DNA of 52,628 nt from a virus. The notes beneath the pieces were generated by a model that worked only from the letters and a program-made list of their open reading frames with translations, made no database searches and had not been told where the DNA came from. Location: positions 1-52,628 of IMG/VR virus record IMGVR_UViG_3300028388_005745. One strand, 5' to 3'. Shown here in pieces: positions 25,236 to 32,316 of the stretch (its first letter is position 1; the number at the start of each line of letters is the position of its first letter). The translations under genes were made by a program, and so were the position numbers.

Positions 25236-25535
25236 ATGAAGACCAACAACCTATCGCTAATAAAAAAAGAACCCCGGGTGGTTAACACCCGAGGTTTATT
25301 AGAAAATCTAACAAAGAAAAAGAAATCCCTTGATATTGAACGACTAAACAATGAATCAAGGGAAAATAACAAAATAAACACAGAACATCTACAGAGAGCA
25401 ATCTTTAGAGTTCAAGCTTTTAATCAAGTCAATGAGCAAAAGCGGTGCTTAAAAACTAAGCTTTATCCAAATCAATTTCCCCATCCAAAAGGAAAGAATC
25501 CCCGAAAGGACAGAAAGGAGGTCTTAGTTGAATAG
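25236..25535 (+). CDS. basic leader-region protein upstream of initiator
   Basis: 99 residues, rich in Lys/Asn/Arg, with no known domain and no visible ribosome site at ATG 25236. A terminator-like hairpin lies inside its first codons (25272-25300), so translation of this frame would affect that hairpin. It ends 8 nt inside the initiator gene. It may be a true small protein or a leader frame whose translation controls initiator expression. Confidence 0.45.
   Translation: MKTNNLSLIKKEPRVVNTRGLLENLTKKKKSLDIERLNNESRENNKINTEHLQRAIFRVQAFNQVNEQKRCLKTKLYPNQFPHPKGKNPRKDRKEVLVE
25272..25300 (+). terminator. attenuator-like hairpin
   Basis: CCCCGGGTG (25272-25280), loop GTTAA, CACCCGAGG (25286-25294), pairing at 8 of 9 positions, preceded by seven A and followed by TTTATT. 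This is the shape of an intrinsic terminator, placed about 230 bp upstream of the initiator start and inside the leader frame, so it probably limits initiator transcription. Confidence 0.55.
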
Positions 25536-26742
25536 CCCATTATATATATATACAGAGCACCTCCGTCAAGTCGAATTATTCATTTTAAATTTAATTAGCA
25601 TTTCGACACACAACAGATATTTCTGGCTGCAAGACAAAATCAAGCATTCTATGTATCATGAAAGCCGCTCTATCATGGGGTATACAGGACTTGGTTATCG
25701 TCCGGCCAAGCGTGCTTTTCATACCTTGGTGACTTATCACAAATCTTTCACCGCCTATAAGGAAGCCGAAGACAAATTCCAAGGCAAGCGCTTTGCGGTA
25801 TACTATCACCGTCTTTATAAACAAATGATGCTTGTGGAAAACCCTGATTACGTAAATCCAGATCCTTTCAAACGCATATGGGACACGGCCAAAACCCTTA
25901 AAAAATTTGCCCCAAAACCTCCTGCCTGTTCGAAAGATAGAGTAGATATTTTAAATTTAAAAACCCCCCTATATCCCCCCAGGGAGATACAGCCTGCTAT
26001 AATTGATTTATCCTTGGAGAGGAAACGCAGACGACGGAGGTGCCCTTTGCAGGCAGACAAACTAATCGATACATGGCATGAGCTGGTTTATACGCAGATG
26101 GAGAGTTCACCGCGTACCCGGCGCACCGCGTATTTGTATGCGGATGTCCTCGATTTCTTTCAGAATGCTTGCCAAGCCAACCCGCGCTATTTCCAGCAGA
26201 TGTGCGAATATATCACGCAAAGTGACTTTTTGATGGGCCGCAAAACTGACTTTCGCATCACGCTGTCGTCGCTGATGAACCTCAAGTTTTTCGCGAAGAT
26301 CATCGCCGGAAATTACCATGCCAAGCCATTCCGTTACCATCCCACCCGTGAAGAGATTCACGCCGCCCAGTGGAAGGAACGCAAGGACATTGCGGAGAAG
26401 ATTGCCAAAGCCTACCCCGATGCTGCGGTGCGTGAAGGGTTCCACAGGCTTACCCATCGCCTGACTCCTTTCCATTTTGACCAGTGGATTCTGCGCCCTC
26501 AGTGGGAAGTGACGCGTGAGGATGACGGCTATAGGTTTAGCTGCGCCAATGCGTTCCACCGCGAGTATGTGATGGACAAATTTGGTTACCTCATCGAAGA
26601 TGCCTTCGGTATAATTTTACGGGAAGAAAATGAAAGCAATGTCGGAACAACTGCTAAGTCAAAAATTAATACGCAAACTGCTCCAGCTATTGAAGAATGT
26701 GGGCACACTGTTTCGGAACCTCAAGCAGGGACCGGAGGATAA
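25528..26742 (+). CDS. replication initiator with C-terminal DnaA domain-I-like region
   Basis: 404 residues from TTG 25528, chosen because a perfect AAAGGAGGT lies 6 nt upstream. Residues about 315-380 (LTPFHFDQWILRPQWEV, YRFSCANAFHREYVMDKFGYLIEDAF) match the DnaA N-terminal domain pattern (WI.P...N.F....Y...I). Similar DnaA_N proteins act as replication initiators on Rickettsiales plasmids. The N-terminal half has basic helical segments (GYRPAKRAFHTLVTYHKSF) and a very basic stretch RKRRRRR near residue 170. GC content rises sharply from about 26000 on. Its 3' end overlaps the next gene by 113 bp. Confidence 0.6.
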   Translation: MNSPLYIYTEHLRQVELFILNLISISTHNRYFWLQDKIKHSMYHESRSIMGYTGLGYRPAKRAFHTLVTYHKSFTAYKEAEDKFQGKRFAVYYHRLYKQMMLVENPDYVNPDPFKRIWDTAKTLKKFAPKPPACSKDRVDILNLKTPLYPPREIQPAIIDLSLERKRRRRRCPLQADKLIDTWHELVYTQMESSPRTRRTAYLYADVLDFFQNACQANPRYFQQMCEYITQSDFLMGRKTDFRITLSSLMNLKFFAKIIAGNYHAKPFRYHPTREEIHAAQWKERKDIAEKIAKAYPDAAVREGFHRLTHRLTPFHFDQWILRPQWEVTREDDGYRFSCANAFHREYVMDKFGYLIEDAFGIILREENESNVGTTAKSKINTQTAPAIEECGHTVSEPQAGTGG

Positions 26743-27091
26743 AGTTGAGTTTGCGTGTCTCGGTTATTTGAAAATACTCACCCTTCAAAATAAGCTCCCT
26801 GCCGTGTGGTTTAAGGTCACAAACGAGGGAGCGTACAATAAAGGGGGTAACCGACCCCTGTACGGCCGCAAATTGGATTCTCAGGGCAAGATTGCGGGTA
26901 TATCTGATGCGGTGATTGCAGGAAACGGTCAAACATTGTTTTGTGAATTTAAGGCGGGAAAGAATAAACAATCCCCATCGCAAAAAATATTTGAGGAATG
27001 GGCGCAGGAAACTGGTAATTTGTATTATTTGGTTTATTCTTTAGATGAATTCAAAGAAATAATTTTCAAACATTTTGGAGTAAAAGACTAA
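26630..27091 (+). CDS. VRR-NUC domain nuclease
   Basis: 153 residues. The core (about 55-150: GGNRPLYGRKLDSQGKIAGISDAVI, LFCEFKAGKNKQSPSQKIF, YYLVYSLDEF) has the PD-(D/E)XK arrangement SDAVI...CEFKAG...Q of VRR-NUC proteins, which cut branched or damaged DNA. Phage copies may resolve replication or recombination intermediates. The first about 40 residues overlap the initiator gene in another frame, so the exact start is uncertain (in-frame ATG also at 26639). Confidence 0.7.
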   Translation: MKAMSEQLLSQKLIRKLLQLLKNVGTLFRNLKQGPEDKVEFACLGYLKILTLQNKLPAVWFKVTNEGAYNKGGNRPLYGRKLDSQGKIAGISDAVIAGNGQTLFCEFKAGKNKQSPSQKIFEEWAQETGNLYYLVYSLDEFKEIIFKHFGVKD

Positions 27092-27705
27092 TGAATCTTG
27101 ATGAAAAACTAATTTTATTCATTAACAATATAAAGACTTTTGTAAAGGAGTGGGCTGACAAGGAAAAGCCGCTTGATTATCACGCGCGTTATGAGCTTTT
27201 GGTACCTCCCCACAATGATTTGTTTATGGATTTTCACACCCATGTGTATTTGTACAAAAAATCTTTAACAAAAAAAGCTTTAGGTCAAGAACTTGATTTA
27301 TTAAAATTTAGTAAGTGTGATTTTTTGCATAATGCACTGCAGAATGCGCCAGATGAGATGGAAACCTTTTTTGATGAATCCACCTATTTTGGAAGTAATC
27401 CTGTCCCTGTGCCGGGGTTTGACTGGCGCGTATGGGGGAACGCGATTTCCTTAGGAATTGAAATCCATGCGACCAATGAAAATGATTCCACGCCTAATCA
27501 ACCCACCGCTGAAAATAAAGAACAGTTTAATGAGCGCTTGGCGGATATTCGGTTAATTTATAAACAAATCATTGAAAAAGCCGGTTTGCGCGGTCTTTAT
27601 ATGGGTCCGAGTAACCTTGTTCAAACGATGTCCACGGAGGTCAAAGATATTTTTACGCGTAAGGACATTAATGAATACTTTCAAAATGAATTTGAAAAAG
27701 CTTGA
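27091..27705 (+). CDS. unknown 204-residue protein
   Basis: A soluble acidic protein with a helical N-terminus, a middle segment (FGSNPVPVPGFDWRVWGNAISLGIEI) and a helical C-terminus. GGAG lies upstream and the start overlaps the VRR-NUC stop (TAATG), so the genes are coupled. No family recognised. It is in the replication and packaging-preparation operon. Confidence 0.5.
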   Translation: MNLDEKLILFINNIKTFVKEWADKEKPLDYHARYELLVPPHNDLFMDFHTHVYLYKKSLTKKALGQELDLLKFSKCDFLHNALQNAPDEMETFFDESTYFGSNPVPVPGFDWRVWGNAISLGIEIHATNENDSTPNQPTAENKEQFNERLADIRLIYKQIIEKAGLRGLYMGPSNLVQTMSTEVKDIFTRKDINEYFQNEFEKA

Positions 27706-28040
27706 TGCCAAAGCATATAAGCTACGAAGTCGAGAATCGTCCTGAAATTGATGTAAACAATCCTCCCAAGCGGTGGTCTCATCAAAAGTACGAAGCGCGC
27801 GAAGAATTACTATTCATGCCTCGCGATATGTTAGATTTGTTTACGCGGATGTGTAAAACAGCCGAAGTTCCTTTTAATGAATTGATTCAAGATATGGGAT
27901 ATTTTCTAATGAGTTTAATGTATTGTAAGCAAGAAGACATTGAATACACGGTTGGTCCACATTTTTTTAAAAAGTATTTACGAGAAATAGAAGAATATCA
28001 GGGAGGAAATCTTGAAGCACGAAAATACACTGACGAGTGA
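27705..28040 (+). CDS. unknown 111-residue protein
   Basis: ATG 27705 overlaps the preceding TGA (TGATG); a TTG one codon earlier is possible. The product is polar at the N-terminus and helical from about residue 30 (ELLFMPRDMLDLFTRMCKTAEVPFNELIQDMGYFLMSLMY), with no transmembrane prediction I would defend. Its 3' end overlaps the next gene by 29 nt. Function unknown. Confidence 0.5.
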   Translation: MPKHISYEVENRPEIDVNNPPKRWSHQKYEAREELLFMPRDMLDLFTRMCKTAEVPFNELIQDMGYFLMSLMYCKQEDIEYTVGPHFFKKYLREIEEYQGGNLEARKYTDE

Positions 28041-28437
28041 AGAAAGAAACTATATTGCGTTATTTAACCAAATCAAGGATGTGCGAACCTTGGTATTCCC
28101 GGAATGGGAAGTTTTTTATCGCGAAGGCTTTAAGGTCAAAGACCGGTTCCTCTTGACGAAAAAGGTGTGGCGCTTATGTGTTGAGCGGACAGGTCCGCAT
28201 AGTATGTACACCCCCCAGCCTAAAGAGAGTTTGTTTAACCTGACGATTGTCGTGTTAATCCTCGATCAACCTTATGAAGGTGAATATAACGAGGAAAAAG
28301 ATAAAAAGTGGACTTCCAATCTTTTTTACGATGAAGCTTATCAAGATTTAAAAAACCACCATGAAATGCGCGGTGATGTCTTCATTATGGATTATAAGAT
28401 GGAAAGGATTTTCCGGAAACTGGAGGCATTGAAGTGA
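28012..28437 (+). CDS. unknown 141-residue protein (TTG start)
   Basis: TTG 28012 is preceded by GGGAGGAAA, a strong ribosome site, and lies inside the 3' end of the previous gene. The protein mixes helices and strands (TLVFPEWEVFYREGFKVKDRFLL; LFNLTIVVLILDQPYEGEYN). No known domain. Coupling to its neighbours suggests a shared role with the small-terminase-like product that follows. Confidence 0.5.
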   Translation: MKHENTLTSEERNYIALFNQIKDVRTLVFPEWEVFYREGFKVKDRFLLTKKVWRLCVERTGPHSMYTPQPKESLFNLTIVVLILDQPYEGEYNEEKDKKWTSNLFYDEAYQDLKNHHEMRGDVFIMDYKMERIFRKLEALK

Positions 28438-28928
28438 CCAAGAAAACCACGCGCAAAGCCATTAATCCTGAAACACCAGTCACCACAGTGCATACCCCTC
28501 ACCAAGTTGATGAAGTGGAAACATCTGAACTGGTGCCTTTAAGTTATTTCAAAACAGGAAATGTTAGCAAATACCTTGAACACAAAACCATTATTAATAT
28601 ATGGAACCGTCTTCTTAAAATGGCAGCTTCGGGAGAATTTACTGCCATTCAATACGTCTTAAATCGATGTTTACCGCCCCAACGTAAAGGCGCGCCCATA
28701 CCTATTAAACTAGGCCCAATGAAAACATTAGATGATGTGGACCGGGCATTTGACAATGTTGCCCGTGGAATTGAGCGCGCAGAAATTAGTCCCGAGGAAG
28801 CCTTAACTACCGCACGTTTCCTGGTAGAAAAAAGAAATACACTCTTTTCCCGGGATGTTTCTCATAAGTTTGACGATGTCTTTGCCGAACTTACAAATAA
28901 AGGGCTCATATCTTCTCGAGATGACTAA
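28434..28928 (+). CDS. small-terminase-like / DUF5681-like protein
   Basis: 164 residues from GTG 28434 (GGAGG 8 nt upstream; GTGA overlap with the previous stop). Residues 60-145 (FTAIQYVLNRCLPPQRKGAPIPIKLG, VDRAFDNVARGIERAEISPEEALTTARFLVEKRN) follow the pattern of DUF5681-type phage proteins, which sit near terminases and may recognise DNA for packaging. The large terminase lies 3.4 kb downstream. The small-subunit role is inference. Confidence 0.5.
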   Translation: MTKKTTRKAINPETPVTTVHTPHQVDEVETSELVPLSYFKTGNVSKYLEHKTIINIWNRLLKMAASGEFTAIQYVLNRCLPPQRKGAPIPIKLGPMKTLDDVDRAFDNVARGIERAEISPEEALTTARFLVEKRNTLFSRDVSHKFDDVFAELTNKGLISSRDD

Positions 28929-28964
28929 AATGTAGTATACTGTAAATAAACGAGGGTTAAGGCT

Positions 28965-30128
28965 ATGTATAAATTTCGTTTATTTATAATAACTATTTCA
29001 TTATTCTCATCATTATTTGCCAGTGCTGTGACTGTGCGTCGTCCCGCACATCATCGGAAAGTGGTTAAGATTTTATCGGTAGATGGGGGCGGCGTGCGCG
29101 GTGTCATACCCACGCTTATTTTATCTGCTATTGAAGAGCGTTTAGAGAAGAAAAATAGCATTCACCATTGTTTTGATATTATGGCAGGCACGTCCACAGG
29201 TGCGCTCATTGTTTTGGCTTTGAATGTGAAAGATGAGAAGGGCTTGCCGAAGTATTATCTTACAGACATTATGGACTTGTACGAAACCTTGAGCAATCAA
29301 GTCTTTGCGCGTAGTTGGGCCAAATGGTTTACGAGTTTGGGTGGCTGGCGCACGGCCAAGTACGACAGTGAGGTATTAGAAGGATTTTTGGCACGTTTCT
29401 TTTTAGATGCGAAGTTATCGGAGACTTTTAAGAAAGTCTTGGTACCTGCTTTTAATTTGACATCGCATAAAATGCATTTTTTCCGAACGACACAGGCGCG
29501 GTTATTTCCCTTGAAAGATTATTTTCTCAAGGATATTGCGCGTGCGACTTCGGCGGCTCCGACATATTTTGAAGCCGCACATCTTTATAACCATCGTCAG
29601 ACCTATAATGCGTATTTCATTGATGGGGGTGTGGGCATTAACAACCCGACAATCTCGGCTATTGTCCATGCCATTGAACTGTATGGTCGTAACAGCATAT
29701 TTTTTGTGCTCTCTATTGGCACGGGAAGCTCTAAGTTTTCTTTTGAAGATAATGTTAAGGTCTTGAAAATGCCCATCAAGAGCATGGGGAAAATCGATTG
29801 GGCACCGCAAATTGTAAATGTATTGATGGATTCGGTTAGCGATGTGACTCACTATCAAGCGAGTGTAGGTTTGCCCCCGCGGTATTATTATCGGTTGCAA
29901 GTGCATTTGCCAGCAGATTTAATGCAAATGGACAACGGAGATCCCGAGAACTTGGCGCATATTAAGAAATACGTCGAAAAGTTTATTATTAAAAACAATA
30001 AGGTCTTAGATAAGATCGCGACGATGTTAGACCGGGATGATCAAAGCCAATTAGATAGTATCCAGTCTCGGTTTAAGGAGACCGTTTTGTCTGAAGTTGA
30101 GGCAGCGAACAGCCAGAGTACTTCATAG
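28965..30128 (+). CDS. secreted patatin-like phospholipase
   Basis: 387 residues with a Sec-type signal peptide (MYKFRLFIITISLFSSLFASA). All catalytic elements of the patatin family are present: oxyanion loop DGGGVRG at 40-46, nucleophile motif GTSTG at 75-79 (Ser77) and the Asp of the DGG motif at Asp220. It should hydrolyse acyl chains of phospholipids (PLA2 activity) outside the cytoplasm. Relatives include Rickettsia Pat1/Pat2 and Legionella effectors. It is monocistronic between packaging-related and leftward regulatory genes, a typical cargo gene. Its 3' end overlaps a convergent gene by 56 bp. Confidence 0.8.
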   Translation: MYKFRLFIITISLFSSLFASAVTVRRPAHHRKVVKILSVDGGGVRGVIPTLILSAIEERLEKKNSIHHCFDIMAGTSTGALIVLALNVKDEKGLPKYYLTDIMDLYETLSNQVFARSWAKWFTSLGGWRTAKYDSEVLEGFLARFFLDAKLSETFKKVLVPAFNLTSHKMHFFRTTQARLFPLKDYFLKDIARATSAAPTYFEAAHLYNHRQTYNAYFIDGGVGINNPTISAIVHAIELYGRNSIFFVLSIGTGSSKFSFEDNVKVLKMPIKSMGKIDWAPQIVNVLMDSVSDVTHYQASVGLPPRYYYRLQVHLPADLMQMDNGDPENLAHIKKYVEKFIIKNNKVLDKIATMLDRDDQSQLDSIQSRFKETVLSEVEAANSQSTS

Positions 30129-30357
30129 GTACTTCGTCTTCAAAAAGAATAATTGCTACAGCTTTGGGTGTCATATCTAAGGCTTTAGCCACGGCGCGGA
30201 TATGATCTTCATTGATACGCCGCTCATGGTTTTCTAACCGCGAAATGAAAGATTCTGATATACCAGTGCGTTTAGACATTTCCCGTCGGGTAAGGCCTGC
30301 GGACATGCGCATATAATATAGTTTTGTTTTTTTCTTCGCACAGACAACAATCGGCAT
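30073..30357 (-). CDS. XRE-family transcriptional regulator
   Basis: 94 residues from ATG 30357 (MPIVVCAKKK), which overlaps the upstream stop by one base (TAATG); a start farther upstream would overlap that gene. Residues 10-70 (KLYYMRMSAGLTRREMSKRTGISESFISRLENHERRINEDHIRAVAKALDM) form a standard Cro/CI helix-turn-helix. Last gene of a three-gene leftward unit; possibly a repressor or anti-repressor. Its 3' end runs into the patatin gene. Confidence 0.7.
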   Translation of the reverse strand: MPIVVCAKKKTKLYYMRMSAGLTRREMSKRTGISESFISRLENHERRINEDHIRAVAKALDMTPKAVAIILFEDEVPMKYSGCSLPQLQTKRSP

Positions 30358-30800
30358 TATTTTGAATCTTTCTTGGTGAGTTGCTCCGGCGCACAGCAGG
30401 TGTGGGCGCACTGGATTTTTTTTTTGAGTTTCATGAATCCATGAAGAATCGCCTCACCTATGACAAGAATTCGTCCGGCGAGTTTTTCAATGAACGATTC
30501 ATGTATGATTTCTTTATCGATTTCATTGACGATTTCAAAGAAGTGTGTTTCAAGTTTTTTGCGTGTCGCAATCAACTGCGAGGTTTCTGCGATCTGTGGC
30601 TTTAAATTAATTTCGACATAGTAATGTCCGGCCAAGGTAGGAATAAGCTCTAAGGAGACTTCATAAAGTCCTTTTCCACACTTTACGAATTCTTTGAGGG
30701 TTTTTTTTTGAGATTTACGCATACGATTGCGTAAGAAGCTTTTAATTATATACGTCACTGCGTCCGATTTATAATCGGGAATATTATCTTGGGATTTCAT
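30357..30800 (-). CDS. unknown 147-residue protein
   Basis: Helical, with a basic N-terminal third and a Lys/Glu-rich middle (EFVKCGKGLYEVSLELIPTL...FFEIVNEIDKEIIHESFIEKL), coupled at both ends by ATGA or TAATG overlaps to helix-turn-helix genes. It has no transmembrane segment. Position suggests an accessory partner of the two small DNA-binding proteins; no family recognised. Confidence 0.5.
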   Translation of the reverse strand: MKSQDNIPDYKSDAVTYIIKSFLRNRMRKSQKKTLKEFVKCGKGLYEVSLELIPTLAGHYYVEINLKPQIAETSQLIATRKKLETHFFEIVNEIDKEIIHESFIEKLAGRILVIGEAILHGFMKLKKKIQCAHTCCAPEQLTKKDSK

Positions 30801-30988
30801 TGGTCAACCCTTGGTATAACTTTATTGATATCTTCAATTTGCGCATAGTCCCATCGTTTATGATGGCCCATCTGTACAGAGGGTTCAGGGAATAAGCCTT
30901 CTTTGATCCCTTTGATGAAAAGGTACCGGCTTAGCCCGAACATCTTAAGAATTTCTTTTTGTTTGTAGTACCGAAGGTTTTCAATCAT
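30797..30988 (-). CDS. AlpA/MerR-like small DNA-binding protein
   Basis: 63 residues: YYKQKEILKMFGLSRYLFIKGIKEGLFPEPSVQMGHHKRWDYAQIEDI has the winged helix-turn-helix pattern of AlpA or excisionase-type proteins (helix pair, then a wing with R-W and a final helix). It starts next to a 13-bp palindrome in the divergent intergenic region, so it may regulate its own promoter and the 31036 unit. Confidence 0.65.
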   Translation of the reverse strand: MIENLRYYKQKEILKMFGLSRYLFIKGIKEGLFPEPSVQMGHHKRWDYAQIEDINKVIPRVDQ

Positions 30989-30994
30989 TAGAAA

Positions 30995-31007
30995 ACATTT
31001 AAAATGT
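30995..31007. promoter_or_regulatory. palindromic operator candidate
   Basis: ACATTT-A-AAATGT, a perfect 13-bp palindrome, in the 47-bp gap between the divergent genes 30797-30988 and 31036-31404, both of which encode helix-turn-helix proteins. Confidence 0.5.
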
Positions 31008-31035
31008 CCTTAATAATAATAAAAAAACACAAAAG

Positions 31036-31404
31036 ATGTCAACGGTATTAAAAAATGATTACTTTTACTTGAAAAAATTCAACATCCATTTTTCCTTAGC
31101 GTTTGAGAAAGATTTGCGCCGCCATTATAAGGATATGTTCTTTAAACAGTTAGAATCTCACAAGATGTTTTTATACATCACATCAGATGGAAGACTCTCG
31201 ATGCGCGAGGCCTCTTTATATATGGGGGTATCGAAAAAACATGTGCTTCATCTGGTAAATACCCATCAGATTCGTGCGGTGCGCTACAAAGGATGCGGGC
31301 CTTTTGTATACGTCCATCATTTAAAGGAATATATGGAGAAAAATCTTGACAGGTTAGGGGTTGGCAACAATAATAAAAAAAGATTAAATAGAAAAAAGAA
31401 ATGA
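31036..31404 (+). CDS. helix-turn-helix (excisionase-type) protein
   Basis: 122 residues. Residues 52-108 (LSMREASLYMGVSKKHVLHLVNTHQIRAVRYKGCGPFVYVHHLKEYMEKN) are a MerR/excisionase-type winged helix; the first 50 residues are aromatic-rich and of unknown role, and the C-terminus is Asn/Lys-rich. The start has no good ribosome site, so initiation could be further in. It overlaps the ERF gene by ATGA, so it may regulate the recombination/terminase unit. Confidence 0.6.
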   Translation: MSTVLKNDYFYLKKFNIHFSLAFEKDLRRHYKDMFFKQLESHKMFLYITSDGRLSMREASLYMGVSKKHVLHLVNTHQIRAVRYKGCGPFVYVHHLKEYMEKNLDRLGVGNNNKKRLNRKKK

Positions 31405-32255
31405 GTCAAATAGAGCTTTTCAAGGCGCTTCAACGTATCCAAGGTAAAGTCAAAAATATCGCGGCCACCGAAAAAGTCAAAAACTTTCGTGGTGAATTAA
31501 TTTATTCATATGCATCCTTAGGGGATGTCGTAGATTACATCCGACATATTTGTAATGAAGAAAAAATAGGATTTATGCAATTACCCATCACGCGATATCA
31601 CGGAAATGAAATCTGTGCGGGCACGCGGACAATAATTTATCAAGCTGACACAGAGGGTGCGGTGTTGGAAGATGAATTTGTATTGCCCATGTCAGTTTTA
31701 GTAGAAATGTACCAACTAACCTTACGTGATAAAGAGGGAAATCGGAACAAAAACGCCGGGGCCACGTCTTTTTATCAATTCTTGGGAGTAGGCGACACCT
31801 ACATCAAGCGTCGCGCTTTATGTTCTGCCTTTGGCGTTGTAGCCGAAGAGGATACCGATGGGGCTGTTTCGATGCCAGCGTCTAATCCTTCGTATAACGC
31901 ACCGCCTTCTTATGGAAGTGCTGCCCCTCGTTCACCATCGTCTCCTGCTAGTGCGCCTCCTTATAACCGCGCCCCCCCGCAAGAAGGGACGGCAGATGCT
32001 TTGGCTTCGGCAGCTCGGCGGAAGTTCCTTGATGTGTTAATGCCCAAAATGACGCCCTACCACAAAGAGCGCTTGAAACAGATTATGTTGGACTATCAAA
32101 ACCAAGGAAGCAAATGTAGTGAGCCTAAGTTTTTGAAATCCCATTGGTTCTTGGACGCGCCTTTACAACAATTAAGTAAAGACATAGAAGCATTCGCGCA
32201 AAATCCCACCGCACCCCCGCCTCATCCAGGTCCCGAAGATGACGTGCCTTTTTAA
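31401..32255 (+). CDS. ERF-family single-strand annealing protein
   Basis: 284 residues. Residues 1-150 match the ERF family: SYASLGDVVDYIRHIC...IGFMQLPI, then SFYQFLGVGDTYIKRRALCSAFGVVAEEDTDG, the conserved G-x-x-Y-x-x-R-R-A-L...D-x-D-G block. A Pro/Ser/Ala linker (155-200) and a helical C-terminal domain ending in an acidic DDVPF-like tail follow; a similar acidic aromatic tail is used by SSB-type proteins for partner docking. It anneals complementary strands in recombination-dependent replication and genome circularisation. Confidence 0.75.
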   Translation: MSQIELFKALQRIQGKVKNIAATEKVKNFRGELIYSYASLGDVVDYIRHICNEEKIGFMQLPITRYHGNEICAGTRTIIYQADTEGAVLEDEFVLPMSVLVEMYQLTLRDKEGNRNKNAGATSFYQFLGVGDTYIKRRALCSAFGVVAEEDTDGAVSMPASNPSYNAPPSYGSAAPRSPSSPASAPPYNRAPPQEGTADALASAARRKFLDVLMPKMTPYHKERLKQIMLDYQNQGSKCSEPKFLKSHWFLDAPLQQLSKDIEAFAQNPTAPPPHPGPEDDVPF

Positions 32256-32284
32256 CTATTAAGTCTCGCTTTTCAAGTTTAAAA

Positions 32285-32316
32285 TCCCTAGTATTAAATA
32301 AAAAAAATACTAGGGA
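32285..32316 (+). promoter_or_regulatory. hairpin sequestering the terL ribosome site
   Basis: A perfect 11-bp inverted repeat, TCCCTAGTATT (32285-32295) and its complement (32306-32316), with a 10-nt A-rich loop, ends on the base before the terminase ATG. The only Shine-Dalgarno-like sequence (AGGGA) is the 3' arm, so the fold would hide it. There is no U-tract, so it is not an intrinsic terminator. Confidence 0.6.

Noticed and set aside
28965-30128. CBASS-type CapV effector
   Set aside because: The patatin has a clear signal peptide and there is no cyclase or accessory CBASS gene adjacent.
30358-30411. Longer N-terminus for the XRE protein at 30073
   Set aside because: The extra 18 residues overlap the preceding gene; ATG 30357 forms a TAATG junction and starts just before the helix-turn-helix.
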